From Aliiglaciecola sp. 3_MG-2023 (GTDB lineage: Bacteria; Pseudomonadota; Gammaproteobacteria; Enterobacterales; Alteromonadaceae): DNA of 64,000 nucleotides. Position numbers and translations under genes: made by a program. How positions within the stretch are numbered: the first letter of the stretch is position 1; every line of letters begins with the position of its first letter. Location of the stretch: the NCBI RefSeq assembly GCF_030548205.1, contig NZ_JAUORV010000002.1, forward strand, positions 1 through 64,000. Direction: 5' to 3'. The notes beneath the pieces were generated by a model. That model did no database searches. It was not told where the DNA came from and saw nothing but the letters and a program-made list of their open reading frames with translations. Below are positions 1 to 8,724 of the stretch, piece after piece.

Positions 1-233
1 CTGTAGCATGGTCTTTAGGCCATGGGGTTTTGGTTATTGTTACCCTCTCTCGGGGCTAAAGCCACCGACTACAGGTTATTGGATTTGCCTCGATATTGGA
101 TATTCATTCTAGACCTGTAGCATGGTCTTTAGGCCATGGGGTTTTGGTTATTGTTACCCTCTCTCGGGGCTAAAGCCACCGACTACAGGTTTGGGATTTG
201 CCTCTCTCGGGGCTAAAGCCGCCGACTACAGGT
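1..233. repeat. REPIN-like cluster: two full and one half copy
   Basis: Two near-identical units of about 75 bp (1-75 and 115-189) are followed by a third partial copy of the right half (201-232). Each unit has two inward-facing REP-like ends. The left end is a GTAG tetranucleotide (3-6, 117-120) followed by a hairpin CATGG...CCATG. The right end, read on the minus strand, is GTAG (complement of 69-72, 183-186, 226-229) followed by a hairpin with stems around a TTTA loop. GTAG to GTAG distance is 70 bp in both full copies. A GTAG foot followed by an imperfect hairpin, in inverted pairs, is the known plan of REP doublets (REPINs) mobilised by RAYT transposases. No RAYT gene is in the window. 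The cluster may continue to the left of base 1. Confidence 0.75.
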
Positions 234-257
234 TTGGGATTTAGGATTGAAAATGCA

Positions 258-659
258 CTATTCGCCTAACATATCACGTAATTTTTGTTCGGCAATTTGC
301 GCTGGCGTTAATGCTTTATCTTCATTATTGGCCGCTGATTTGGGGACGTTGTCTACTGCTGGCTCGTCACCAAACAGAGCTGCCAATTGTGCTTTAGCTT
401 GCTGTGCTTTGTCGTCATGAGTGGCTGTAAAGACGTTTCCAGATGGCGAAAAATAATCGCAAAAATTAGCCTTTTCAGTATCACTTACCTGTTCCGCCCT
501 AGGTTCATTACAACCGCTTCGAACATCGTAATCTTTACACATTTTACACACGTGTTGATCTGCTCCGCAGTTGGCACATTCTTCTCGTCGAGACATGGGA
601 AATATAACATCGTCTAGACGGTTTCCACACTTCCAGCAAGTTAACTGACAAGCACTCAT
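258..659 (-). CDS. Cys-rich zinc-ribbon-like hypothetical protein
   Basis: This 133-residue protein has no family I can name. The N-terminal half holds four or five CxxC-type pairs (CWKCG near residue 9, CANCG near 28, CKMC near 38, then single Cys near 50 and 67), a pattern expected for one or two structural zinc sites. The C-terminal half is charged and Ala/Gln-rich and ends in a predicted helix. There is no signal peptide, so it is probably cytoplasmic. Its ATG overlaps the stop of the upstream VOC gene by 4 bases (ATGA), so the two are translationally coupled and cotranscribed. The REPIN cluster begins 25 bases past the stop. The real-gene call rests on the coupling and the ordered Cys pattern; the function is unknown. 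Confidence 0.8.
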   Translation of the reverse strand: MSACQLTCWKCGNRLDDVIFPMSRREECANCGADQHVCKMCKDYDVRSGCNEPRAEQVSDTEKANFCDYFSPSGNVFTATHDDKAQQAKAQLAALFGDEPAVDNVPKSAANNEDKALTPAQIAEQKLRDMLGE

Positions 660-994
660 TGGTGCTGATCGAACATGATGACATTGCCATCTGGGTCTTT
701 GACAATACAGTGCGCTGGCCCAGAATTACCTTGAGTTTCAGAATCAATTTGATAGCCACTTTTACGTATATGGGCTTCTATTGCGCGCGCATCTGTTGGG
801 TTAAAAGTCAGAATATTGTCTTCGAACATTCCTTCGAATAACCCTATAACAGTTGTGTCTTTTTGCAAAATTAACCATTTGTCTTCGATGCTGCCACATT
901 CTTCATGTGTTTTAAAACCGAGCATTTCGTAAAAAGCCTGTGATTTGGCGATATCTTTGACTGTTAAGCTAACCGAAAATTGTCCTAATTCCAT
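656..994 (-). CDS. VOC (glyoxalase/bleomycin resistance) family protein
   Basis: This 112-residue single-module VOC protein carries the typical opening (SVSLTVKDIAKSQAFYEMLG) and the closing strand DPDGNVIMFDQ found in glyoxalase I/dioxygenase-fold proteins. Such proteins bind a metal between paired beta-alpha-beta-beta-beta units and normally act as dimers. The specific substrate cannot be read from sequence, and the usual His/Glu metal ligands of lactoylglutathione lyase are not obvious, so a glyoxalase I assignment would be over-reach. It is first in a two-gene unit with the Cys-rich protein, overlapping it by 4 bases. Confidence 0.85.
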   Translation of the reverse strand: MELGQFSVSLTVKDIAKSQAFYEMLGFKTHEECGSIEDKWLILQKDTTVIGLFEGMFEDNILTFNPTDARAIEAHIRKSGYQIDSETQGNSGPAHCIVKDPDGNVIMFDQHQ

Positions 995-1131
995 ACTAGA
1001 TCACCTTATTTTTATCATGGGAGCATTCATTTTCGTAGATACACTAATAATCAATATAGTCTCAATCAACATAAATGATAAGAAAGTTAACAATCCGTTT
1101 TACGATTTATTGCGTCGCTTTTCACGTCTAT

Positions 1132-2070
1132 TTAGGATGACTTTTTAATTTTAGTCACTAAGGTTACAATCAGCATTACCACAGCGCCGGCCATGACTCC
1201 GGTTAACCCTTCAAGTAAAATTGGAGCGACGCTTTGGCTAATACTCCCTAACAAAGTTTCAAGCCAGGCTACAATGTCGTGAACAACATGATGGATAGTC
1301 GGAATACTATGAACTAAAATCCCTCCCCCCACTAGAAACATCGCGGCGGTGCCTACAATGGCCAGTGTTTTCATTAGCATAGGGGCAAACATCAATAGCC
1401 ATCTTCCCAGGGTGCGTTGAATACCATCGAAACGACCGCTCAACGACTTTCTGAGCAAATACAAACCTAAGTCATCCAGTTTTACAATACCTGCCACTAG
1501 GCCATAAACACCCACCGTAATAAGCAGTGCTAACCCAGACACAACAGCAAATTGTGTCATGAATATTTCATCTTTAACGGTACCCAAAACAATCACAATT
1601 ATCTCCGCAGAAAGAATAAAGTCGGTGCGAATTGCGCCTTTAATTTTATCCTTTTCTAAAGCAACGAGATCGACGTTAGGATCTGCTAAAGCTTTTATCT
1701 TTTCAGCATGTTCAGCGTCTAACTCTTCTTTCGAGTGAAAGAACTTATGGAATACCTTTTCAAATCCTTCAAAACTTAAATATAAACCACCGATAACCAT
1801 TAGCACGGTTATGAGCACGGGTAAAAAAGCACTAATAGCTAACGCAGCAGGCACTAAAATAAGTTTGTTGAGAAATGACCCTTTTGCCACCGCCCAAACC
1901 ACAGGTAACTCTCGTTCAGCTTTTACTCCAGAAACTTGCTCGGCATTTAACGCAAGATCATCTCCTAGAACACCAGCGGTTTTCTTCGCTGCCACTTTAG
2001 AAAGCACTGCAACATCATCAAGAATAGTGGCAATGTCATCAATTAAAGCAAGTAGATTAGAAGCAGCCAT
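1132..2070 (-). CDS. yedI: DUF808 family inner membrane protein (YedI-like)
   Basis: This 312-residue protein opens with the family-typical MAASNLLALIDDIATILDDV and a KKTAGVLGDDLA stretch, then has several hydrophobic segments (about residues 70-105, 150-200, 225-255 and 275-308) that should be membrane-spanning. DUF808/YedI proteins are conserved in proteobacteria and have no established function. The start is supported by a good ribosome site (AAGGA, about 5 bases upstream of the ATG). It is 26 bases downstream of yibQ on the same strand and could be read from that operon. Confidence 0.88.
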   Translation of the reverse strand: MAASNLLALIDDIATILDDVAVLSKVAAKKTAGVLGDDLALNAEQVSGVKAERELPVVWAVAKGSFLNKLILVPAALAISAFLPVLITVLMVIGGLYLSFEGFEKVFHKFFHSKEELDAEHAEKIKALADPNVDLVALEKDKIKGAIRTDFILSAEIIVIVLGTVKDEIFMTQFAVVSGLALLITVGVYGLVAGIVKLDDLGLYLLRKSLSGRFDGIQRTLGRWLLMFAPMLMKTLAIVGTAAMFLVGGGILVHSIPTIHHVVHDIVAWLETLLGSISQSVAPILLEGLTGVMAGAVVMLIVTLVTKIKKSS

Positions 2071-2096
2071 AATGATTCCTTTTTTCTGCTAAAAGT

Positions 2097-2891
2097 TTAT
2101 TCAAGTTCAGATAAAACTCGATCAGGTTTAATATCTAAATGGTGATTTACTGCCAACTGCTGGGTATGCAAAAGGTCGCTGATGGCAACAAGTTGCACGT
2201 CTAGTTTCACCAATGTTGGTAGATTTTTTTGCAAATAAGCGATGGTTTGTGGATACGGATGCGCTATGCCAACAGCATATCCGTCTTTTTGGGATAGTTG
2301 AATTAATCGCTTAAACTGAACATCAATTTCTGCAGGGTGATTATCGTTATCTAAAAACACATTTCGTCGCGCACTCAACACGCCATTTTGCTGGGCTATT
2401 TTAAGCGCTTTACTGTATCGCGTTGTTCTACTGTCTACAAAAAACAAATGCTGCTGAGCTAAAAATTCCATGGTGACATTCATCGGTAAACTTAATTGAG
2501 TAAGCTTACTGCCCATATGGTTATTGACGCCAATTGCATCAGGGACGGTGGCCAGTGCCTGTATAAGAGTAAGGCGAATCGATTCAGCTGACATATTGGC
2601 AATGAGTGCGCCTGGCCCTAAGGGTTTTCCAGCCAAGGACTCCATCGGAATATGTAGCATCACATCTCTTTTTTGCACTGCCGCTTTATGGGAATACTCT
2701 TCAGATAGGTGAGTGAGCGGCAGTATTGAAAATGCCACTTCTTTGGGTAAAAGAAATGCCGCTTCATCGCGTTTAGTATTCCCCATGTCATCGATAATCA
2801 GGGCTATTTCCGCTGCAAATAGGGGCGAAATGGCCAGACTTAACAGCATTAATGTAATCAATTTGCTCAGGGATTTAGGAATATAATGCAC
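2097..2891 (-). CDS. yibQ: Divergent polysaccharide deacetylase (YibQ)
   Basis: This 264-residue exported protein has a signal peptide at residues 1-26. The rest is the divergent polysaccharide deacetylase family, related to the NodB fold: the IIDDMG motif near residue 32, a VMLHIPMES block, a GVNNHMGS motif and a DSRTT motif mark the metal and substrate strands. Activity is not proven for the family. It follows envC by 36 bases, and the order gpmI-envC-yibQ is the same as in Escherichia coli, which suggests a role in the envelope or septal peptidoglycan. Confidence 0.88.
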   Translation of the reverse strand: MHYIPKSLSKLITLMLLSLAISPLFAAEIALIIDDMGNTKRDEAAFLLPKEVAFSILPLTHLSEEYSHKAAVQKRDVMLHIPMESLAGKPLGPGALIANMSAESIRLTLIQALATVPDAIGVNNHMGSKLTQLSLPMNVTMEFLAQQHLFFVDSRTTRYSKALKIAQQNGVLSARRNVFLDNDNHPAEIDVQFKRLIQLSQKDGYAVGIAHPYPQTIAYLQKNLPTLVKLDVQLVAISDLLHTQQLAVNHHLDIKPDRVLSELE

Positions 2892-2927
2892 AATTATTCT
2901 AATTCTTAATTTTTGTTGTCAAGGCGG

Positions 2928-4073
2928 TTATTTTTTAAGCCACTGACTTGGGTTAATGGGGGTACCCTTATGACGGATCTCAAAGTATAAGTTAGGGCTA
3001 CTTTGACCACCGCTTTGACCGACCAACGCAATCGTCTCTCCACTTTGTACAGTGTCACCCACTTTTTTCAATAACGCTTGATTGTGGCCATACAAGCTCA
3101 TGTAACCATCCCCATGGTTTAGCACTGTCACTAAGCCAAAACCTCTGAGCCAATCAGCATACAATACTCTCCCCGCGTGAACTGCTCTGACGGGTGCACC
3201 AGTATTGCCATTAAATAGAACGCCTTTCCAACGTATTTGCCCCTGTCTAATTCGACCGAACATATTTCGCATTTTACCTTGAGTGGGCAAGTTCAACTTA
3301 CCTTTAAGGCTGGCTAACCCAGTTAACTCAATGGGACCTTGTTTGGCATTTCGCTCAGCTTCTTCAATGGCTTTCAACAACGCTTGCTCGTTAATTTGCA
3401 ATTGTTCTATTTTTGCCGCTTCAGAATCAATTTTCTTTTCAATTTTAGCTAACGTAATTTGCCGCAAGTCTTGCTGTTGCTCAAGTTGAGTTTGTTGTTG
3501 AGTTTGTTCTTTTTCTAATTCTTCTAGTTGATGTTGTTTGTTTAATAGTTGCTGTGATATTTCACGCAATTCAATAACTAAATTACGAAAATCATCGATT
3601 TGCTTTTTTCTAGCGTCAGTGAGATATCGATAATAACTCAAGGATCGCTCCATTTTTGCTGCATCTTCGAGATTAAATAACATCTTAGCGAAATCATTTT
3701 CGCCAACCATGTACATACTTTTCAATTGATTTGCTAAGGCGTGTTGCTGTTGCTTCACTTGAGTTTTTAATGACGTTTGTTGAGCGGCCAACTCTTTGCG
3801 CTGATGCTGGGTGCTGTCTATCGACTCGCGAGTAGCCTCGATACTTTTAACTGTTTGAGCAATATTTAACTCGGCAGCTTTTAACTGTTGTTGTAATTGT
3901 TTTGCTTCGGCAAGTTGCTTTTCGATTTGTTGCTGTTTCTGCTTTATTTGTGCCTGAATATCTTTTAACTTTTCAGATTGCTGGGCAGCAACAGGCACGC
4001 AAACTGCGACAACCAAAGAAACACCAACCATTGCTGCCCACAATGGTTGGCGTAAACACCGTAACAGGATCAT
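2928..4073 (-). CDS. envC: Murein hydrolase activator EnvC
   Basis: This 381-residue protein has a signal peptide (1-30), a long Gln/Lys/Glu-rich coiled coil (about 33-240) and a C-terminal LytM/M23-like domain (about 270-380). EnvC is recruited to the septum by FtsEX and activates AmiA/AmiB amidases during daughter-cell separation. The M23 domain is degenerate as expected for EnvC: the first metal-binding His/Asp motif is replaced (GVLFNGNTG), while SLYGHN and the final EIRHKG remain. It should therefore regulate rather than cut. It lies 30 bases after gpmI on the same strand. Confidence 0.93.
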   Translation of the reverse strand: MILLRCLRQPLWAAMVGVSLVVAVCVPVAAQQSEKLKDIQAQIKQKQQQIEKQLAEAKQLQQQLKAAELNIAQTVKSIEATRESIDSTQHQRKELAAQQTSLKTQVKQQQHALANQLKSMYMVGENDFAKMLFNLEDAAKMERSLSYYRYLTDARKKQIDDFRNLVIELREISQQLLNKQHQLEELEKEQTQQQTQLEQQQDLRQITLAKIEKKIDSEAAKIEQLQINEQALLKAIEEAERNAKQGPIELTGLASLKGKLNLPTQGKMRNMFGRIRQGQIRWKGVLFNGNTGAPVRAVHAGRVLYADWLRGFGLVTVLNHGDGYMSLYGHNQALLKKVGDTVQSGETIALVGQSGGQSSPNLYFEIRHKGTPINPSQWLKK

Positions 4074-4103
4074 CTTAAATTGAGCACATTATTAAATGAA
4101 TCA

Positions 4104-5639
4104 TCAATTTTTAAGAGTCATGATAGGTTTACCTGTCATTTCTTTAGGCTGCTCCATTCCCATTAAATGCAACATGGTAGGTGCAACATCACTCAAGGTA
4201 CCGCCAGTGCGAACATCCGCATCTCGCCCAACATAAATAAAAGGTACTAACTCACTAGTATGAGCGGTATGGGCCTGGCCAGTTTTGGCATTAACCATTT
4301 GTTCAGCGTTTCCATGGTCAGCGGTGATCAAACACTCGCCTCCTACCTTTTTAAGGGCTTCTGTCACGCGACCGATACAGGCATCAACGGCTTCAACCGC
4401 TTTTATAGCAGCCTCATAAACCCCCGTGTGGCCAACCATATCACCGTTAGGGTAATTGCAAATAATTGCATCGTATTTGCCAGATTCAATGGCTTCAACT
4501 AACTTGTCTGTTAGTAGCTTTGAATTCATTTCTGGCTGCAAATCGTACGTTGCCACTTTCGGCGAAGGAATCAAAATACGGTCTTCACCCTCATACTCAG
4601 CTTCGCGACCACCACTGTAAAAGAAGGTAACATGAGCGTATTTTTCGGTTTCAGATATACGCAACTGCGTTTTATGATGGTCAGCTAACCATTCCCCCAT
4701 CACATTCACTAATGGTTCTGGCGGATAAGCAGCTGGCGCATCAATGGAATCTGCATACTGAGTTAACATGACGAAATTTAAATCTTTCGGACGATATTCT
4801 CGCTCGAAACCGTTAAATTCTGGGTCAACGAATGCACGGGTAATTTCCCTTGCTCTATCTGCCCTAAAATTCATAAAGATAAGAGAATCGCCGTCTTCCA
4901 CTTTAACTGGCTCACCAATACTTGTGGGTTTAACAAATTCATCTTTTTCATCGCGCTCATAGGACGCTTCAAGTGCTTCAATTGCTGAAGCGTACTGGTA
5001 TTCGCTTTTTCCCTGAGAAATTAAATCATAGGCCCCTTGAACCCGTTCCCAACGCTCATCTCTGTCCATGGCGTAATAACGACCAATTAAGCTTGCAGTT
5101 TTGCCAACGCCTAACGTTTTAAATAATTCATCTGCTTTTTCTAAAGATTCTTTTGCACTTTTCGGTGCCGTATCACGGCCATCAAGAAAACAATGCAAAT
5201 ACACTTTTTGCGCGCCTTTGTGTACGGCCATTTTCACCATCGCAAACAAATGATCTTCATGACTATGCACACCACCTGGCGACAGTAGCCCCATCACATG
5301 TACCGCTTTGTCATTTTTTACCGCATTCTCAACCGAAGAAGCCAAAACCGAATTATTTTCAAATTCATTGTCTTCAATGGCTTTACTAATACGGGTAAAC
5401 TCTTGATATACCACGCGGCCCGCACCTAAGTTAACGTGCCCGACTTCGGAGTTTCCCATCTGCCCAGGGGGCAAACCAACGTCTAGGCCAGATCCAGAAA
5501 TAAATGTGTTGGGATACTCCTGCACCAACTTATCTAAAACCGGCGTATTGGCGTTAGCAATGGCGTTTTTATCGGTATCTTCGCGATGTCCCCATCCATC
5601 CAATATAAGCAGTGCTAGCGTCTTTTTCGCGTTGGGCAT
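4104..5639 (-). CDS. gpmI: 2,3-bisphosphoglycerate-independent phosphoglycerate mutase
   Basis: This enzyme interconverts 3- and 2-phosphoglycerate in glycolysis and gluconeogenesis with two Mn ions. With the start chosen here it has 511 residues, close to E. coli GpmM (514). The N-terminal [12 protein letters not shown] holds the first metal Asp, and [10 protein letters not shown] places the phospho-acceptor Ser at residue 64, the same number as in E. coli. Later motifs ([21 protein letters not shown]) complete the alkaline-phosphatase-like metal site. The reading frame extends upstream to a TTG at 5666, but a strong AGGAG lies 8 bases before the ATG at 5639, inside that extension, so the ATG start is preferred. 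It is first in the gpmI-envC-yibQ operon. Confidence 0.96.
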   Translation of the reverse strand: MPNAKKTLALLILDGWGHREDTDKNAIANANTPVLDKLVQEYPNTFISGSGLDVGLPPGQMGNSEVGHVNLGAGRVVYQEFTRISKAIEDNEFENNSVLASSVENAVKNDKAVHVMGLLSPGGVHSHEDHLFAMVKMAVHKGAQKVYLHCFLDGRDTAPKSAKESLEKADELFKTLGVGKTASLIGRYYAMDRDERWERVQGAYDLISQGKSEYQYASAIEALEASYERDEKDEFVKPTSIGEPVKVEDGDSLIFMNFRADRAREITRAFVDPEFNGFEREYRPKDLNFVMLTQYADSIDAPAAYPPEPLVNVMGEWLADHHKTQLRISETEKYAHVTFFYSGGREAEYEGEDRILIPSPKVATYDLQPEMNSKLLTDKLVEAIESGKYDAIICNYPNGDMVGHTGVYEAAIKAVEAVDACIGRVTEALKKVGGECLITADHGNAEQMVNAKTGQAHTAHTSELVPFIYVGRDADVRTGGTLSDVAPTMLHLMGMEQPKEMTGKPIMTLKN

Positions 5640-5889
5640 AAGTTGCTCCTGTGTAATTTTTGACAAAATAAATAGTAAGAATGACGTTATCTATCGCGTT
5701 TTCATGGATTTTGAAAATACTGTTAGCGATAGATTAGCAACAGTTTATCCTGTGAACATCATCACTTAAAGTGTATTTATGAGTTAAGTTATAGCTGAAT
5801 TGCAGATTCCACTAAGCAGGGACTGGTTTCTGTAAAGATTTTCTATATACTTTGCACTCTTTTTTCTACGCCAAGGGGCCGAAGTAGTA

Positions 5890-6315
5890 ATGGATCAAAT
5901 TATTGAGTTTGTTGGGAACCATCCTTTTTTGTCTGCTGGGTGGGTAGCACTAGTAGTGTTAATTATTTATAGCTATGTGGCAGGAGTCATTTCTCCAGTC
6001 AAAGAACTTAGCACCCACGAAGCAACGATTCTAATGAATCGACAGGATGCTATAGTGTTAGATACTCGCCCTGCTGCCGAGTTCAATAAAGGTCATATTT
6101 TAGGGGCCAAACAACTTAAATCAGAGCAACTTAACAAGGCTGACTTCAGTGCCCTTGAAAAATATAAAGACAAACCCATTATTGTAGTATGTGCCATGGG
6201 TATGACCGCTAAGAAGACAGCATCAGCAATGTTGAAAGCTGGCTTTAGTCAAACCTCTGTGCTCAAAGGTGGAATGAATTCTTGGCAAAGCGCCAATCTG
6301 CCAGTTGCGAAATAA
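5890..6315 (+). CDS. yibN: Membrane-anchored rhodanese-like protein (YibN)
   Basis: This 141-residue protein has one N-terminal membrane anchor (about residues 14-34) followed by a single rhodanese domain (about 42-138). The active-site loop VVCAMGMTAKK carries the catalytic Cys101, so sulfur transfer is possible. Its natural donor and acceptor are unknown. The gene heads yibN-grxC-secB-gpsA, the same order as in E. coli, with 18 bases to grxC. Linkage to a glutaredoxin and to SecB hints at thiol handling near the secretion machinery, which is inference. Confidence 0.9.
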   Translation: MDQIIEFVGNHPFLSAGWVALVVLIIYSYVAGVISPVKELSTHEATILMNRQDAIVLDTRPAAEFNKGHILGAKQLKSEQLNKADFSALEKYKDKPIIVVCAMGMTAKKTASAMLKAGFSQTSVLKGGMNSWQSANLPVAK

Positions 6316-6333
6316 ACTGATTTAAGGCGAACA

Positions 6334-6591
6334 ATGAGCAAAGTTGAACTATATACCAAAGGTTATTGCCCTTACTGCCATCGAGCAAAGGCATTATTGG
6401 AAGAAAAAGGCGTTGCATTCGATGAGTATCGAATTGATCAAAATCCAGATCTTCGTGACACTATGATTACCCGCGCGAACGGCGGTTATACCGTTCCACA
6501 AATTTTTATCAATGACCAGCATATAGGTGGTTGTGACGACATGTATGCACTTGAGTCACAAAATAAACTAGACAATCTACTTAGCGTGTAA
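6334..6591 (+). CDS. grxC: Glutaredoxin 3
   Basis: This is an 85-residue class I dithiol glutaredoxin with the active site CPYC at residues 12-15, a cis-proline motif (TVPQIF) and a GGCDDMYAL glutathione-binding turn. It reduces protein disulfides and glutathione mixed disulfides in the cytoplasm, using glutathione. Length and motifs match E. coli GrxC (83 residues). A good AAGG ribosome site precedes the ATG. Confidence 0.96.
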   Translation: MSKVELYTKGYCPYCHRAKALLEEKGVAFDEYRIDQNPDLRDTMITRANGGYTVPQIFINDQHIGGCDDMYALESQNKLDNLLSV

Positions 6592-6616
6592 CGCAGTAAA
6601 CTAAGGAAAACTTAAC

Positions 6617-7120
6617 ATGGCAGATGATATTCAAGCTAACCAAGCCGGTGAGCAAGCCCCACAACAAAATGCACAATTTGCAATTCAACGTGTTTTCACT
6701 AAAGACATTTCTTTTGAAACACCAAATTCTCCAGCTATCTTTAAGAAAGAGTGGAAACCTGAAATTAAACTGGATTTAGATACTAAAACAGTTGAATTAG
6801 AAGCAAATCTTTATGAAGTTGTTTTATCCGTTACGGTTACTGCCACTTTAGGAGAAGAAACGGCTTTCCTTTGTGAAGTACAGCAAGCAGGTATTTTCAT
6901 GGTTGGCGAAATGCCTGAAGCAAATAAAGCCCATACGTTAGGTTCATTCTGCCCGAACACCTTGTTCCCTTATGCAAGAGAAACCATTTCTAATTTGGTT
7001 AATAGAGGTACTTTCCCTCCATTGAACCTTGCTCCGGTTAATTTTGATGCCATTTTTGCAGCCTATATGCAAAAGCGTGCCCAAGAACAGCAAGGTCAAG
7101 CTCAAAAACTTGATGCTTAA
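6617..7120 (+). CDS. secB: Protein-export chaperone SecB
   Basis: This 167-residue homotetrameric chaperone holds presecretory proteins unfolded and passes them to SecA. The conserved core ([19 protein letters not shown] and the [14 protein letters not shown] block) is intact, and the C-terminus is polar and Gln-rich. It has an AAGGAAAA ribosome site. It sits between grxC and gpsA, 25 bases after the first and 6 before the second, as in other gammaproteobacteria. Confidence 0.97.
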   Translation: MADDIQANQAGEQAPQQNAQFAIQRVFTKDISFETPNSPAIFKKEWKPEIKLDLDTKTVELEANLYEVVLSVTVTATLGEETAFLCEVQQAGIFMVGEMPEANKAHTLGSFCPNTLFPYARETISNLVNRGTFPPLNLAPVNFDAIFAAYMQKRAQEQQGQAQKLDA

Positions 7121-7126
7121 TCATCA

Positions 7127-8140
7127 ATGACCATGCTAAATAAGCAAAGCGTAACAGTATTAGGAGCGGGGTCGTACGGCACCGCTCTTGCTTTTTGTCT
7201 TGCTCGAAATAGTATAAAAACCTATTTATGGGGTCGTGACACAGCGCAAATGCAAGAAATGCAACAATCTAGATGCAACCAACGGTATTTGCCCGATGCG
7301 ATATTTCCTGATGCCTTAGAGATCGCCCTAAAACTTGACTCGGCTATCGCCAAAAGCCAGGATATTTTAGTTGTAGTTCCTAGCCATGCGTTTGCGCAAA
7401 CACTCAAGGCAATCAAACCTTTTTTGACAGAGCAACATCGTTTGGTTTGGGCAACAAAAGGATTAGAACCCAAAACCGGTCGTCTCCTTCAAGAAGTAGC
7501 CGAAGAGGTACTAGGCAATGAGATTCCATTGGCCGTGCTCTCAGGGCCAACATTCGCCAAAGAAATGGTGGCAGGGTTACCCACAGCGATTTCATTGTCC
7601 TCTACAGATGAAGTATTGGCTGAAGAATTTAGTGCAAAACTCCATTGTTCAAAAAGCTTTAGGGTATACAAAAACCCCGATTTTATTGGTGTGCAATTAG
7701 GTGGCGCAGTTAAAAATGTTATCGCTATTGGCGCAGGTTTATCTGATGGCCTAGGGTTTGGCGCAAATGCACGAACCGCACTCATAACTCGTGGACTAGC
7801 AGAACTAACACGGTTAGGGCTGAAAATGGGAGCCAAACCTGAAACCTTTATGGGCATGGCAGGATTAGGCGACCTTGTACTCACCTGCACCGATGATCAA
7901 TCGCGAAATAGACGTTTCGGATTGGCCTTAGGCACGGGGAAATCGGTACAAGATGCGATAGATAGTATCGGTCAAGTTGTAGAAGGTTATCGAAACGCAG
8001 AAGAAGTCAAAATCTTAGCAGATAAATTAGCGGTGGAAATGCCAATTACTGAGCAAATTTATCAAGTACTGTATCAAGGTAAACCAGCTAAACATGCTGC
8101 CCTTACTTTGCTCGGTCGAGAACCAACAGTAGAAGGTTAG
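7127..8140 (+). CDS. gpsA: Glycerol-3-phosphate dehydrogenase [NAD(P)+]
   Basis: GpsA reduces dihydroxyacetone phosphate to sn-glycerol-3-phosphate, the entry to phospholipid synthesis. The 337-residue protein has the Rossmann motif [12 protein letters not shown] near the N-terminus, the GPTFAKEM motif, a catalytic Lys in [10 protein letters not shown], and the substrate-binding block [13 protein letters not shown]. The start lies 6 bases after the secB stop; a second in-frame ATG two codons on is possible. In E. coli cysE follows gpsA; here it is absent and trmL comes next on the opposite strand. Confidence 0.97.
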   Translation: MTMLNKQSVTVLGAGSYGTALAFCLARNSIKTYLWGRDTAQMQEMQQSRCNQRYLPDAIFPDALEIALKLDSAIAKSQDILVVVPSHAFAQTLKAIKPFLTEQHRLVWATKGLEPKTGRLLQEVAEEVLGNEIPLAVLSGPTFAKEMVAGLPTAISLSSTDEVLAEEFSAKLHCSKSFRVYKNPDFIGVQLGGAVKNVIAIGAGLSDGLGFGANARTALITRGLAELTRLGLKMGAKPETFMGMAGLGDLVLTCTDDQSRNRRFGLALGTGKSVQDAIDSIGQVVEGYRNAEEVKILADKLAVEMPITEQIYQVLYQGKPAKHAALTLLGREPTVEG

Positions 8141-8158
8141 GAGGCTCTAACCTCTACT
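8128..8158. terminator. Stem-loop shared by the gpsA and trmL 3' ends
   Basis: AGTAGA-a-GGTTAG (8128-8140) pairs with CTAACC-TCTACT (8147-8158): 12 pairs, one bulge and a 6-base loop. The stem contains the gpsA stop codon and reaches the last base of the trmL stop codon on the other strand. There is no T-run on either side, so it may act as a convergent-transcription barrier or RNA 3' end rather than a classic intrinsic terminator. Confidence 0.5.
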
Positions 8159-8622
8159 CAAACCGCCCCTTCAAAGCCTAATTGCCGCCAAGATTCATAC
8201 ACAAATACCGAAACAGCGTTCGATAGATTCATACTTCGACTTTTAGCTAACATCGGGATTCGTAGACGTTGTTCAGCAGGCAAGCCCTGTATCACCTCAT
8301 CGGGTAAACCTCGGGTCTCTGGGCCAAACAACAAAGCATCGCCTTTTTTAAATTCAGCTTCTGCAAAGTTTTTCGTCCCTTTTGTTGTGCAAGCGAATAC
8401 TCTTTTAGGGCTTTCTGTCTGTATATAGGTTTCAAGATCCTGATGACGTTTGACCTGAGCGAATTCATGATAATCTAATCCAGCTCGACGCACTTTTTTA
8501 TCATCCCAATCAAACCCCAAAGGTTCTATCAAATGCAGATCATAACCAGTGTTAGCACATAAACGAATAATATTCCCTGTGTTGGGTGGGATTTCAGGTT
8601 GATAAAGAACAATACTGAGCAT
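8158..8622 (-). CDS. trmL: tRNA (cytidine/uridine-2'-O-)-methyltransferase TrmL
   Basis: This 154-residue SPOUT methyltransferase 2'-O-methylates the wobble nucleotide of tRNA-Leu isoacceptors with SAM. Motifs are the N-terminal [18 protein letters not shown], the SAM-knot GPETRGLP and the C-terminal [18 protein letters not shown]. The length equals that of the E. coli protein (157). It converges on gpsA with only 17 bases between the stops. Confidence 0.95.
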   Translation of the reverse strand: MLSIVLYQPEIPPNTGNIIRLCANTGYDLHLIEPLGFDWDDKKVRRAGLDYHEFAQVKRHQDLETYIQTESPKRVFACTTKGTKNFAEAEFKKGDALLFGPETRGLPDEVIQGLPAEQRLRIPMLAKSRSMNLSNAVSVFVYESWRQLGFEGAV

Positions 8623-8724
8623 AGGTTATCTAAGGTCGGAAAAAGAATGTTGCAAGTGTAACAAATAATATCTGTTCACGAACCCGCAACTTAATTATTT
8701 TATAGGGTAGAGTGACACATGTGT

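Noticed and set aside
5640-5666. TTG start for gpmI nine codons upstream
   Set aside because: The AGGAG ribosome site for the ATG at 5639 lies inside this stretch.
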